A stretch of DNA of 64,000 nt, from assembly GCA_034336665.1 (NCBI GenBank), contig CM067576.1:14065385-14129384 (forward strand), read 5' to 3'. The translations under genes and the position numbers were made by a program. This document shows positions 11,527-24,900 of this stretch, piece after piece. A model generated the notes under the pieces. It made no database searches. It saw only the letters and a list, made by a program, of their open reading frames with translations, and had not been told where the DNA came from. Origin of the DNA: Luscinia megarhynchos (taxonomy: Eukaryota > Chordata > Aves > Passeriformes > Turdidae). Numbering within the stretch: position 1 is the first letter of the stretch; each line of letters begins with the position of its first letter.

Positions 11527-13612
11527 CCAAGTCAGTTCAAAACAGAGGATTAAAGTTGGGGCCATTTAAAAAATGCAACTTGTGTCCCCAAAATCCAATT
11601 TGAAGTCCCTATTCCCAAAATATAAGCAAATAGATACTGCCTTGCTTGTTTTCTGCAGATGTCAGTATGGGAGGTGGCCAACACACAGACACAGATCACT
11701 CTGCTGCTGGAGACTTCCCCAGCAAGCTGATAGTCACCTTGCAATGAACTGGAAAACTGGGAAGGAAAGCTGGGATTGGCTTTACTGCAGCAGTTGGACA
11801 CAACAGTGAACAAGCCATGGAAGTTGGCAAGAAAGCAAAATGTCTTCATTCTGCCTGAGAACTGGGAAAACATAAAGATTTCATTTCTAGTACTTTTCTG
11901 TGGTCTCTTCAGGTTTGATTTTTTGTTGGATTTATTTTTTTTTTTTTTGCCATTTCTGTTGTGCAATCTGAATGAGGGATTTTAATGGCAAGATTATTTA
12001 TTTGTGGAAAAGTAGGGGCTGCAGACCTCATAAGCATAGCAGCAATGAAAAAGTCTAGCTGGAAAAAAAGAGATTTGAAGAAACTCCCTTCCCTCTTCCT
12101 CCCAGTTAGATTTATATGTGAATTTTGCACTATATTTACAGTGATACTTTCATTAGATGCATGCTTTACTGCTGAAATTACAAACCTGAGAAATGGAACA
12201 TATTTGAGGCCGAGCTCAGGTTTCCTCACTCATTCTTCCTAGATATTTCTTATTAGCATTTTCAGCAGATGTATTAGAATCTTTCTAATGCAAATGTTAT
12301 CACAGGTACTCCAAATAAGTTGCGCAACTAAACAAGGGGTGCTCATCTTTGAAACTGAATACTCCAACCTGGAACTTCAAAGCTTTAAAACATCTAGGAC
12401 CAGCTGTATTTGAAATTTCAGGCAATTTTAACCTCATATAGCCTCAGAAATTCTTCTTTCAAAAGAACTCACTTCAGGTCTGGAGCCAAAATTGCACATT
12501 ACTAATTACATCACTGCAATATCCCTTGTGTCCTCAAATCCAGCAGCAGAGCATGTGTATGAGTTTTATACTGCAAAAACATAATTACCAAACTTCATCA
12601 AAACCAGATGCTAAATAGATCTATTTGCAATGCTACAACCCAAACTGTCCTTCCTGCAGCACTTCAGTTGAAAAGTATGCAAGGTATTTGTATGAAAGGT
12701 ACTTCCTCTGCTTTAGGAAATCTCACAAACATCTCAAGCTCTACTGAATCCTGCAGAAAATCGTGGTTAGGATGAAATGATGCAGTGACCACCTTCATTG
12801 TCAGTCATGAAAAGCTGGGTTTGTGCCAACTACTTCACCAAGAAGTAAGAAAAAGCTGAGAAAAGCTTTTGGTTTTGGAACAGTTTTATTTTTCTTCTAA
12901 GAAAATTTCACATATCAAAAGAAATTTCAGGAAATTTTACTCCAGCTCAAACTACATCTATCATGGGAACCTTGGACTATGTCAGATTCCTGGTAGAAGC
13001 ATGTTGATTATAAATCTTTGTTTAGTGTGCTTATAGATAATTCTGACTGTTCAAGAATTACACATCACAGTATCAGAGCAGCTCTACCAGCTATAAATAA
13101 ACACCAGAGCAGAAATTCTGGCCCTTGCTGCATTTTCCTTGGAATATATCAGAGTGCAGTTTATGTGACTATGCTAGCCACTGCATAATTTATTTGCCAT
13201 GCAGCCTCACTTTGAATCATCGCACGATTCAAATGACAAATGATTAGCTATTAACTATTCAGTTTTAAGTAGTTTTGTGGTCTGAACACTTGCAACAGTG
13301 AGGATATCATGTTCTTATTAATATTCATGTGTGAATTTTGTCTGAATATCTAAAGACTTCAGGAAGTTGCATGGCATGAAAACATGAGTACAGGCCTAGG
13401 ACCTGGGTAGTGCCTTTTCCTTTTCACATTATTATTTGGTGTCAGTCTTGTAGCTTGATGGATTAGCACTGAAAAGTCCACAATCCTTAACAAAGGTGCC
13501 TCTCCTTTAATCCTGCTGCTTTAAGCACAAGGAAACTGCAGAATTTGCTGTATAATTCCACATGTGCATGCACACACACACATGAAAAATTATGAAAAAG
13601 GATATGTAAGAT
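11527..13612. other. non-coding stretch downstream of the LTR
   Basis: There is no retroviral internal sequence and no supported gene. The stretch holds a 14-T run at 11935-11948 and a short (CA)6 tract at 13571-13582. ORFs of 60-138 codons on both strands around 11.55-12.24 kb overlap each other and lack splice support. Confidence 0.5.
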
Positions 13613-13785
13613 TTATGTCCCTCCCTTGTCAATCTCATGATGGACAGCACAAGCTTTAAAACTCATAGATTTGGCTTCCTTTTGGGATAAGTTTACCAGG
13701 TGCTGAAGGACAGGTTTTTTTGTAAGCCCCAAAATCAGGCTTATTTGTCGGGTCCGTTTTACTTGCTGTGTTGGTAGCTTAATTC
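13613..13785 (-). CDS. weak candidate terminal exon, 56 codons
   Basis: On the minus strand, an acceptor (AATAGTTTTTCAG) is followed by two bases and 56 open codons ending in TAA at 13613. The peptide includes LPTQQVKRTRQISLILGL and several codons with CpG, which is unusual in this AT-rich setting, and purine-first codons predominate. Weak donor-like sites (CTG|GTAAAC, CAA|GTAAAA) lie inside, so it could also be an internal exon. I do not recognise the protein, and no polyadenylation signal follows closely. It is plausible only as part of a minus-strand gene that would also include 6692-6835. Confidence 0.22.
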
Positions 13786-13799
13786 CTGAAAAACTATTC

Positions 13800-16700
13800 T
13801 GCCTCATCTTCCTTACAAGCAAAGATTATCCTGTATTATACTCCTAGAAATATTCTTCCTGCTGTATAACTAATTAAAATAAACTCCACTGCATAGCAAG
13901 CTTTTCTTAATTAATCACTGAAATTTGATTATTTTATGGTTTAATTGAGCTCTTTTGGCACAGAAAAGCAACAGGGAACAAAAGGAGTTCTCTCAAAAAT
14001 TGTCTGAAGTCTGGAGGGTAATAAATACAGACACTGGTCTTTCAGTGTTGAGACATGAAAATAATCCAAAAATAGAAGGCAGTACCAAGAGCAGGTGTTC
14101 CACAAAGAACTTTGGACTTTCTTGACTTCCTTTCAAGCCACTGGATTCTGCAGGGATCAGAAGTTGCCACCTTATATATTTGGGGTATTTGGTGACTCCT
14201 CAGGAAAATTCCTTTTGAAGATATACTATTAAAAAAAAAGAAAAAATCACATTTCTAAACAGCTGGTCACATATCAACAGATGCCTGTCCCTAGGGTAAA
14301 GAAAATGTATTCTCTAATTGAAGCAGCTATCTGATTCTGATTTATCTGTGTAAGAGTTCCCTGTGCCCTGGCAGGAAGCCTGCACAGTAAATCAGAGTGT
14401 ACACTGGACCCAGGCTCACACCTTGACAGAGGCACTGCAGATTTGGTATCAGCCAGACCTACCAAACTGTACTACTTCAGCTTTCACACCTGAAATTCAG
14501 CACTGACAAGCACAGTTGAAAGACCCCGCTCAGTTGCATTTCTTTGTGGATAAAAATGTCTGCAAAAAGAAATGTGTCAAAAGATTCTTCAGAAACTGAA
14601 GCTGAACTTGCCACCAAGCCTCTCAAACAAACTAGTAATTTCGGGTTTGTATTTTGGTTGCTCCCTACTTCCAGAAGAACAGCAATGTTGCGTGTCCAAC
14701 GACTGACTTTTAGATTTCTCCTCTAATCTCAAGATAACCTTTTAGGACAGTGCCAGGAAGCTGTGGTGATAACTCTCCTGTCAGTCTGATGTATTCATCC
14801 AGAAGTACATTCAAATTTAAATGAAGAGTTGTAATCCCATACAGAGATATTGCTAATTATGTTTTAGGAGTATAATTTTATATCCATTCTTACATCTAAA
14901 CATAAACAGTTTTCATAAGATCATCAAATTTTAGATCTACAACTGCAATCTGTGTCACCTTCAGAGGTGCTGTTTATTATTTACAACTGAATCTTTTCTG
15001 CTAATCTGTCACCAGTACAACACTGGAATTTTCATCACTGTTCTGAAGAAAAGAGTAAATCATGCTCCTATTTCTCATTCTATTCTCTGTTCCTAAATCC
15101 TGAATTAAATGTGAATACTGGAAACTGCACTCATGCATTCTTAAAAGCCCAGCACAATCATAACTCAAATACCTTCTTGCAATTTTTCTATTAAATTCAA
15201 ACTGGCAAACTTGTGACCCATCAAAGCAATTTTCTGATACAATACTCTGGGTCAGTCCCACTGGGGAACAGGTCTGTGGGATCCTCCACCAGCAGATGAG
15301 GATGCAGCCTGCAGACAGAACAGCCAAAGCATATTTAATCAAAGACTAACACTTCTCGTTGGCATGAGTGGGGTTATTTTAAATCTAAAAGGCTGATTTG
15401 TACCATTTTCAGCCCTCTGTCTGCATGGCTCTGCTCACCAGGGTTTTCTGGAGCAGAGGGATGGTGAGGCTGCTGCAGCTGCTGGAAAAACACAAACTGG
15501 AGCTGCTCATCTCCTGTGGGTCAGGGTCTCAGTGATGAGCACAGCTCAGAGAGTTGGCTCATTACCTTACTCCAGCTAAACAAAAGGGAAGTGGCTGAAA
15601 GAAACTAAATGCCCAGTGGTCATTTGCCTCCAGCTTGTAAGCACTGGGCACTATCTCAGCAAACATTTGCCCCTAGGAAACTGGCAATGATAAATATTTG
15701 AAGGGTGATTATACTTTTGGGAAACAGCTGACTTGGTATTTCCTGGGTCCAACTGCTTAAGACAAAATGTGGGAAAAGAAACTGAAGTTAGCCGAGACAT
15801 TTGGGGTAGTTTTTTTCTGAAGCCTGTACCAATACATGCCTGCAAATACCATGTAGATGTACAAAGACTGTCTAGAGAACAATGGCTCACCAGCTGATCC
15901 ATTATGTCAGATGAGAAGAGATCTATGTGCACATTTGGTGTGCATCCTCATGAGGCATCAGCTTCTGAAATAGGACATCTGCTGAGCAAGCTGCTTCTGA
16001 CATGGACAAGAATCATGTATCGACCAATATATCATTTAATCACCCCATTAATATGGACCATGTTGTTCATCTTTGAAGAATGGTTTTATGGTCAGCTGAA
16101 TGTGAATCTGCCTTCCTAAATAAAATTATATACTTTATTTTTCCTTGCTTGGGCCTAGCTGTCCATTTCATTTGATAGGGACAGGAAAAAACCCTACAGA
16201 ACTTTGAGGAATCAGTTAGAGGCCTTGGTGAAAAGACTCCAGGCTAAGTTTATTCGTGCTCAGAGCAAAGAGTTGAACCACAAAGTGATTTTTTTCTTTA
16301 AATATGTATATATGTATTTGATTTTAGAGAAGTATCTAACAAAGATAATTGAAAAAAATTTAACTTCCAAGTACAAGAAAGTTAGATTCAGAAGTGCAGA
16401 AAAAAATTCCCTGAGTTATTAAAATGACAATCAATGCTTACATGTCTAAGATAAGTGTTTAGATTAAATGAGCAGTAACTACATATTCCTTCAACATCAG
16501 CTGCCAGTGCATCCACTGGCATCATAGGAATCAATGAAAGTTCATTTTTCCAGAAGGATTGTTAAGCCTTGTTTTCTCTCTGACCTGTCCATCTCATGAC
16601 TTGGAAAGGAAGTTTCTCGAGGAGAAAGTGATCCAAAAGGGAGGGGAACTGCTTTTTTTTTCAGCATTACCAGGATTATTACAGCAGATGTCTACACAAA

Positions 16701-18900
16701 ATGGGTGTTCTTGGCTCCTGACACAAATGAGCAGGGAAGGGGCCACTCACATTTTCTGTCAGGTTGCTGTTTGATCACAGTGGTAATTCACTGGACAGGC
16801 TATCAGACAAGCTGCTCAGTTTGGCCATAGGATAATAATAGCTTGAGAAAATGAATCACTGGAGCTAACAGATGGTTCAAACCCCCATCCCTGCAGCAAT
16901 GCACCTCAATTCTCTCCCCTGTCCACAAACAAGCTCTTTTCTCCTCAGCCTTGTTCCCAGGCTAACCAGCACTTGGGTGTCCCCAGCTGTGTGTGGAGAG
17001 ATCTGTCATTGGGAAAAAAAAAGCCTTTGAGAAGACCTTCCAAGGCCCCTGGGAACTGCTGCTGCATTCTGGCTTTGACTGGCACTGTTTCAGGGCAGGA
17101 CACGAACTTTTCCTCTCATTCTGTAGTTGGAGTTCTCACTCCTGCTGTACAGGGAGCACAGGGTGCTGAGGAATTCCAGCAGCCTCCCTCTCCCACTGTC
17201 CCAAGCAAAAGCTGGTGAGCTGGCACAAGGACAAGCTCTAAGGAACAGATCAGATGACTTTCAGTAGCTCTTGTTCTCATATTTAGCTCTTTTACCCCAG
17301 CTCCTGCATCAACCAACTCCCACTTTTAAATGGAACATTTGAGTGATTGATGAAGGAAAGTAGCCGGGCAGAAACACAGGATTTACTGTGTTTCATTCAA
17401 TTGTGCTTCAAACTACTCAAAACTACTTTCCATCTCTTTCCTTTCTGAGGAGTTTTAGCAGTCTTGGAAAAGGCTTTATAGAGTGAAATTAGGTACAAAA
17501 TTATGTTTGGACTGCAGAACACATGTTCTTGTACTTAATACCAGGATTTTTGTGTTCTAAACAGATTATTTTTACAGTGTATTAAGGAAGATTAAATAAA
17601 TATTTGTATACTTTTGATTTTAACAAGAGGAAGAAGAAATGAGATTGGATTATAATAGAAGAATTACAGTACAGCTGTTACTCCCTAATTAATTCTGTCT
17701 GTGAGTAAATCAAAGCTCTAATTATAGACACGAAATATGTTCAATATTGTGGGATATTTATGCAAAACATTATTCCTGGCACTTATCAGCTAAAATATAA
17801 TGTCTCACCAGAGCTGAAGCAGCAATTTTTAAGTGTCATCATTTTTTTTGCCACTTCTTTATAGTTCAATACATGGAAAGTGCCTGATGAGAGTATGAGT
17901 TCAATTTTTAAGTATTTTGTAAATCCCAACTGACAACTGGTCCAATTCTTTCTTTAAGAAACACCTGTCTTTATCTAGCAGACAAAAATTCCAAAAATCC
18001 TTAAAATGGCATTTCTCTTACTGTTATGAAATAATGCCCTTTAGTTTCACAGCTGTCAGCACACTTAGAAAAGTTATATTTGACCTTCTTCTCCATGTGC
18101 TGTCCCATGCACTGGCACAGTGTAACCCATCATTCATACTTCCACTATATCGTTAATTAATAACTCCCTCCAAGTTCTAATCCTGACAGTTGCTTCAAAT
18201 AGGAACATTTGATTCTACCCTGAGTGAACTGAAGCTACTCAGCTTTCTGCACAGGGACAGACATTGTTGACCATCCATATCTCCAGAGATCATAGAAGGA
18301 AAGGGATTGGGATACAGACTTCCCATCATGGAATGCACTGCTGTTATTCTGAGGGCATTACTCAAAGAGCAATTACATCTTAATGTCAATAAAAGACAAC
18401 ATAATTGACATATGACAGTTCTGCCATTCAATTCAAAAGCTTTCAGGTGATGATTGGTGGTTCTTTCCATGACAGATAACAGAGACATTCTTGTAGAATC
18501 AGACTGAGTCTCTAAATTGTGTGCATTTTGGAGATTTTTCCTTTATCCCTTGAAAATGCAAGAGAAAATTGAAATACAGGCCCTTAATTGTCAGTGGACC
18601 TACTTAACAACCTGTGCAGGTTACTGTAGTTCCTTTGTTTCTTTCATTTATTTATATTAAAACTGGGCTATGACAGTTTATAAATAGAAAAAAAAGCCCA
18701 GTAAACTTCACAGTCACTAGTCATTATCCAGGTTAATTTTATTCCATGGAAATTCAGAGCCTGCAAAGACTACACAGGCTACTGACTGACATTCACTACA
18801 ATACATAAGTTGTGACAAGCACCTGATAAAACATCATAAAAACCTAAAAAAGAAGCACAACAGTAAAAAAAAGGTGCTAGCAAGATGGCACAAAACTATT
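13800..18900. other. AT-rich non-coding stretch
   Basis: There is no supported gene. ORFs such as those at 15001-15342 (minus) and 15904-16119 (plus) lack splice support or recognisable content. The region 16960-17220 is somewhat richer in G and C but still unassigned. Confidence 0.5.
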
Positions 18901-18906
18901 GTTTTT

Positions 18907-18986
18907 CAAAGGTTAATTAATATTTTCACTAGCTCTGCATCTTTCACAAAGGGTAATTAATACTTTCAGTAGATCTGCATTTTCCT
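18907..18986. repeat. 40-bp imperfect tandem duplication
   Basis: Two adjacent 40-base units (18907-18946 and 18947-18986) match at 33 of 40 positions by hand count. Each carries a (G)TAATTAAT core and a TCTGCAT segment. The duplicated TAATTAAT resembles homeodomain or HNF1 half-site sequence, but binding is not shown by this. Confidence 0.75.
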
Positions 18987-18989
18987 CCA

Positions 18990-21900
18990 AAAGGGTGCAC
19001 AAACAAGTCTCTGCTAACCTTTAAGGCAATTCAAAGAAGATACATCACACAGCACAACGATTCTGTGAAGCACAGTAACTTCTATTGCCCTAAGAGTATT
19101 TTAGGTTTTTGAATCTGGTTTCAACTTTAAACTCCACAGTTTCAAAGGAAGTGGGATAATGATCTCTTCACTTCTGCCCTTTGAAGTTTCTTCACCTCCT
19201 CTTGTGTTATACTCAGATCTTCCATTTATATTGCACAAACACATAGAAAATGCAGCTTATTAGTCTTTCTGATATGATTAGGGCTGACAAAATAACTCTC
19301 ACAAACGAGTTCAAAGTAGTGGTGAATGTTGCAAAAATTACCATTTCTGGAACACTGTGAAAAGGGAAAAACACAATAGAAATTATGTGTGTTCATCACT
19401 GGAAAGTGAAAAGGGAAAAAAAAAAAAGCACTGACAAAGCACTGACAGCATGGAACTGCATTTATCTCATTTACCTGTTTCAGCCAAAGGTACAGGGCAA
19501 GCCTCTGGCAGGCTGGGAAATGAAAGTACAACCCCTGTGCTAGAAACTCAGTAATTATAACTTCAGGGATCAGTGTTGGAATCAGAGCAAGAGAAATCTA
19601 AATTTTGCTAGCTTGAAATATAACCCTGAATGATCTTTGTCAGCCTTTAAAACCAGACAAATGCCTCCCTTTTTGCTCCCAGTCCTTGTGTGTAGAAGGG
19701 GAGCAATAAATGGAACAGACACATGCACAGACACAAATCCACAGAAGTCACTGTCCCTGACAGACAGCTAAAGGCTGACATATGCAACCCCTCACACACT
19801 GGAAAGAGAAGGTCTCAGTTTGAAAGACACTAGTTTGCTAGGGAAAGTAGGGTTCTTTCCTGAAATGTTTTTAATTTTGTGGTGTTTCTGTCCTTCCCTT
19901 CAAAACTCACAAAAACCAGAGAGGTTCCCCCCTCCCTATTTCAAGTATTTAGCCATCAGTGCTTCTTTAGCAAGTCAATGGGAAAAATTCTACAGGCAAT
20001 GAGTAAAAGAAAAACCAACCCCTAACACAGAAATATAGCAAAATAACTGCATTACAATGGTGACAAAACCATCTTTGTACCCTGCTAGCATTGTCAGATC
20101 CCAGAGGCTGGAGGATGTCCTACAGAAAGGGGGAGAGTGAAATAAAGCAGACCCAGCTGCTCAACCCTCTGCAATGGGGTCATGCAGCAAAACAAATTAA
20201 AGAGACTAATGTTTGTTTTGCACAGAGATCCTCCTGCACAGCAAAGAAAACAAGAATTGAGTGTCATTAAACCTTATGGTAAGTTCCCTGGTGAAAAAGC
20301 TGGTGAATATCTGGGGTATTAAGCTTAATGCAGACAATGTACAGCTGCAGATCAAACCCTTTTTTCAGGCCGCTCATCTCCTTTCACAACAATGCAAAGA
20401 ATCCAGGTCAGAAAAGAGAGTGAACAGAATCCTTTTAGGGATATTTCAAGAAAATTGGGCGACCTAGCTGGGGTACATAAATTTGAATTCCTTCTGATGA
20501 CTTCAGGGTGTTACTCTAAGCCCAGTGAGAGAAACAAGTACAAAGTGACAGTGAATCAACTCTGTAACATGCATTTATTTATTTATGCAGCCCATATATT
20601 TAGCTCTCCTAAGATAGTTAAATCAAGAATGTTAATGAACACAGGGAATATCCTGAGTCAGTCTTCTGAATATATTTTCAAAGTTTTATTTTCTTTCAGT
20701 ATAAAAATTCCTGCTTACAGCATAAATGCTATTAATTATGATAAAAATAAGGAAAAAAAGATTTTTTTCACCATTAAGTGTGTAAACAATCTTAATATTA
20801 TAACAAGTGGTCATAAGTAACATCTATCTTCTGGTACAATTGTGCTAATGGCATGTACTAAAAAATTATAAGTATTATATAATTATAAGTTTTTGGAACT
20901 GATACAGGAGGTTTAACCAAAAGGCTGCTATGTCAAACATAGTTAGAAAATAATAGACTTGGCACCTGGACAACTTCTGGAACTTTATTTGCAGCTTCCC
21001 TGTGCCTGTAAACAGCACAGCACTGGGTGAAACTCCAGGGGTGCTTCTTTCATGAGCTCATTTTCTATTCTTATAACAATGCACCTTAATTCCATTTTGA
21101 TGAGCATTCCTGCCAGCAACACATTCTCATTTTCCTAAACCCCTATCTGGGGACTTCTCAGAGCTGGCAGTGCTGTTTTAGGGCCAATTTCTTGCTACCT
21201 ATTCCCATCCACAAAACCTTGCCAAGACACACAGTTCATACTATGGTGCTGTCCTGACTGAGTCTAAATTCACTTTTGCTATTTGAGTTTTGCTGCTACA
21301 GTTTCACATTTTAGTAACTACATCCCCAAGGAACTTTATTATATCATCCATTCTATTAAGGGGACAAAATTAGCTTTACTTACTGGTAAAAGCTTCTAAA
21401 CCTGAAAAGTTAGAAAGGTTATGGATTTTATACTTATGTGCTATATTAACTCCAAAAGTTACAGTGCTTTTAAGACAAAAAAAGAAAAATTAAAATTTTA
21501 TAAATGTAGATGGAACATTGCTCAGGGGATGCTTTGTGGCAGCATTTTTAATATGCTCCGAGTTCTTTGTCCTTCTGTGGCACATAATACTGTTCTTCCC
21601 ACCCCTCTTCTCCACAATCTAGCTTCCTGCTACTCTTCTCATGCTAGACTTAATATTCTGGTACTTCTTTGTTGTCAGAGTCCTCTTCCCAATCACTGTT
21701 TAATCTCTGGTTTTATTTCTATGCCTTTCCGTCAGGAATTACATTTTGTTCTTCCTTGTAATGTCTCTTGCCTGCTTCCAATTTTACTAATATTCATTTC
21801 TGCAACAACCCTATGTTCACAATCCAGAGATAGTGATTACATTATCTACTGACTATTATAACACTTCCCCAGCTTTTGCCTTCAGGGCTTGGTCAGACCC

Positions 21901-24900
21901 ACATTTGTGACTTTCAAGTCTGTGAAAGATCTAAGGAAAAAAACCAACATAATAAATCCTTAATAAAGAATTATGGCAAAAGGTCCATCTTCCAACTGCT
22001 CCCATTTTCAAGAATATATAGATATTGCTATATGGAATTTCACAGCCAAAGGCAGGTGAGACATGTCAGCTGAAAAGATTCCTTTCATCACTTCCCTGAG
22101 GGGTCAAAAGCAAGAAGTCAATCAGAATTTACTCCTAAGGTCAGTGTGGCAAACAGAAGGTGTCAGCAGTGTAGGAGTAACCAGACCAGCCAATGCACGT
22201 ACTAAGGGCAATAAAAACATGGTGTGAGGACTTCCAGTGACCCAGTAAGAACAGCCAGGAGCTGCTCTATTTCCCCATGTGCTTTCCATGCTAGAATCAC
22301 CTGTACTGGCCATGATACAGGCAGGAACATTGGCACAGAGAAAATATTAGGTACAAAGCATTTAGTCAGAGAAACCAGGGAGCCAGCAATGAAAGACCCT
22401 CTAGAAAGAAGCAGGAGCAAATAGAGGTGTGATGTATTCTCATCCTTTCTCACGTTTAGTGTGATAGTGCCAGTCATTCTCACAGAGGAGGTCCCTAGCA
22501 CAGTGACTGCAGAAACACAAGGCTAACACAGCCAGGACCAACATCCAAAACGAAACCTCGGCCATTGCATCAGCATCCAACTAATTCCACTCTATGAAGT
22601 ACAATTCAGAATGTGAATTGTGAAGCAATTCAGATAAGACTCAGGCCACTAAGTTTACTTACAATATAAATAAAAATTTATTTCCTGACACTGGTTTATC
22701 AATAACACCTTCCACATCAGTGGCTGTTGGACTTGCTCTGAGAAGGTCTGACAACAAGAGCATGGTCTGAACAGCTGTAGGTGTGAAGGCAGTGAGTGCC
22801 CATGATGGGGCATTCCCAACAATCTCCCTCTTCCCATGCATTCTACTCCTTATATTTGCTACTGAACTCCAATAATTTTGCCTGTAGCAGTATGACTTTC
22901 CAGAGTTCCCACTGAGAAAATTACTCATGAGACCTTTATAAAAAATTAAAAATTGAGCATATAAATATATAACAGCAAAAGACCAATGTTTTCTTTTCTT
23001 TGATAAGTTTCAGAACACTGATATTAAAAAATAAGTTTCATTTTCCAGAGTTTAGCTGCATAAAATACTATAAAACCGTTTTGAATTTCCCTCTGCTAAT
23101 CCTTTTACCTAAATTTTACTGGGGTTTAAATCTTTATTAAACTCTGATGTTCAATACATTTCATATTCTGATACTTTTTTCTTTAATTTTTTTTCTAATT
23201 ATTTTATAGGTAACATCTGTGTTCAGTAAATTGGAATTCTCTAAACACTGTTACTTTGTATTAATAAGCAAACATTTCTTGGTCCTGATGTTTAATTCAT
23301 TGGTTTTCATTACTATATTTCCAGGAAAAGATTTAATTTGTATGTATTAAGCACACCAGCCACACGGCCTCATACTCAGGATGTGTTTCATTAAGCATAA
23401 TCCCCAGTAATTAATCTTTTCAAATCTCTCATACAAAACACTCCTCCCCATTTTCATTCCACCCCAGATACTTCTGGAGAAAGTTAATCAAATTTATTAA
23501 GAAGGAAGCCAAAAAAAATCCCATTGTGGTATGGGGTATCAATCCTTGCTGTATATAGATTTCTACTCGTCTCATGTGTTGCCATTATTCTTCCAGAAAG
23601 ATTTCAGGAATAAAAGAGACTAAAGGAATGTTCTCTTCCTCAGCTTCAATAGCTGTCAATTGCTGCAGCATTTGCTAATAAACCTGAGACTGTGGTGTGA
23701 AGTTCCCTTTCTCAGGGGACCAAATCTTTCTCTAGACTATTAATTATCTCTTTATATCCTACACATTCTGCAGCTGCAAAGGAGGTACAATCATAAGATA
23801 ATAAGAAAATGATCTTTTAGGGAAACTAATTTCTTACTAAGGCGTACATATTAGAATAAAGGAAATTAATCATCTATTTATTTACAGCACATGTTTAGCA
23901 TTTCCATGAGTTTGTGTATCAAGCCTTGATTGCAGGATTATCAGAGTCTGTTTATAGCTAATCTGTTTTTAATGAACGTGTGCTTGCCAGCCTGGTGTCC
24001 CCATTTCCAACTATTTTACTTCATTTGCAATATTTTAACCTTACTCTGTGCCAAACTGGGGAAAAAAAAGCTCATAAAGCCAAAGAAAAGTAGTAAAAGT
24101 ATTTTGCAAGTCCTAATATAAAGCTTTAATTAAGGAAAGCATTTAAGCATGTGCCTGATTTTATGCCAAGGCTTAAGCACATGTGAAATTAGTCTTAAAC
24201 ATTATGTTGAATTGGACTCCATGTATCATTAACAGTTTGAATTAAATTGCAACAAAACAGTCATCTATGTTCCACGGCTTTTGTCTTCAGTAAACCACGA
24301 GTTCCACAGCCAGGGACACACTACAGCTACAGCCAGTATGAAGAGTCAAGAAAACCATCAGGGTAATATAAAAGACAGCTCATGTTCACTCATGGGATAC
24401 CTGGTGCAGAATTTTCTGCAATGAAAGGCTGTTAGAGTAAGGATTTCTCAGGGAATTCCTGAAGACCACAGTAAGAAAAATTCTGAAGAGTCTAAAAAGC
24501 CTTTGGTGCTACTTCAACAGCGTATTAAAGCAAAAAGAGGAGATGGTATTGAATAGTCTTTTGCTCATCTGTCATTTGATGAACCAAACCTGTGCCAGCC
24601 ACTCTCCCAAAAATGTTTAACTCTCCCTGTGGCTGTTGAAACCAGGGCAATCAAATTAGTCCTTGTCAAACATCTACCAATATTTCAAGATTGAAATTCA
24701 TGTGACTGGATTAAAATATTCAACAGATTTTTGCCTTCATACAAATTAGCAAGTACACTTATTAATTTGCAGTGGAAGCACTTAGGTTTAAGTGGCATAT
24801 GACTGTGCCAAAATATGGCAGATCTGATAACCTGACCTATGATTAAAATGATGAGCTACATTCGTTTATACACAATTTTTAAATGATAAATCTTTTTATC

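Noticed and set aside
16860..16900. GGTTCAAACCCCC resembling a tRNA T-loop
   Set aside because: No acceptor stem, D-loop or anticodon arm can be formed with the flanking sequence.
19459..19521. Small minus-strand exon-like block between a good acceptor and CAG|GTAAAT
   Set aside because: Only about 40 bases with two open frames; too little to support.
20226..20467. Acceptor, 17 open codons and ATG|GTAAGT, overlapping a 68-codon ORF in another frame
   Set aside because: Two frames look equally plausible and neither is recognised; treated as chance.
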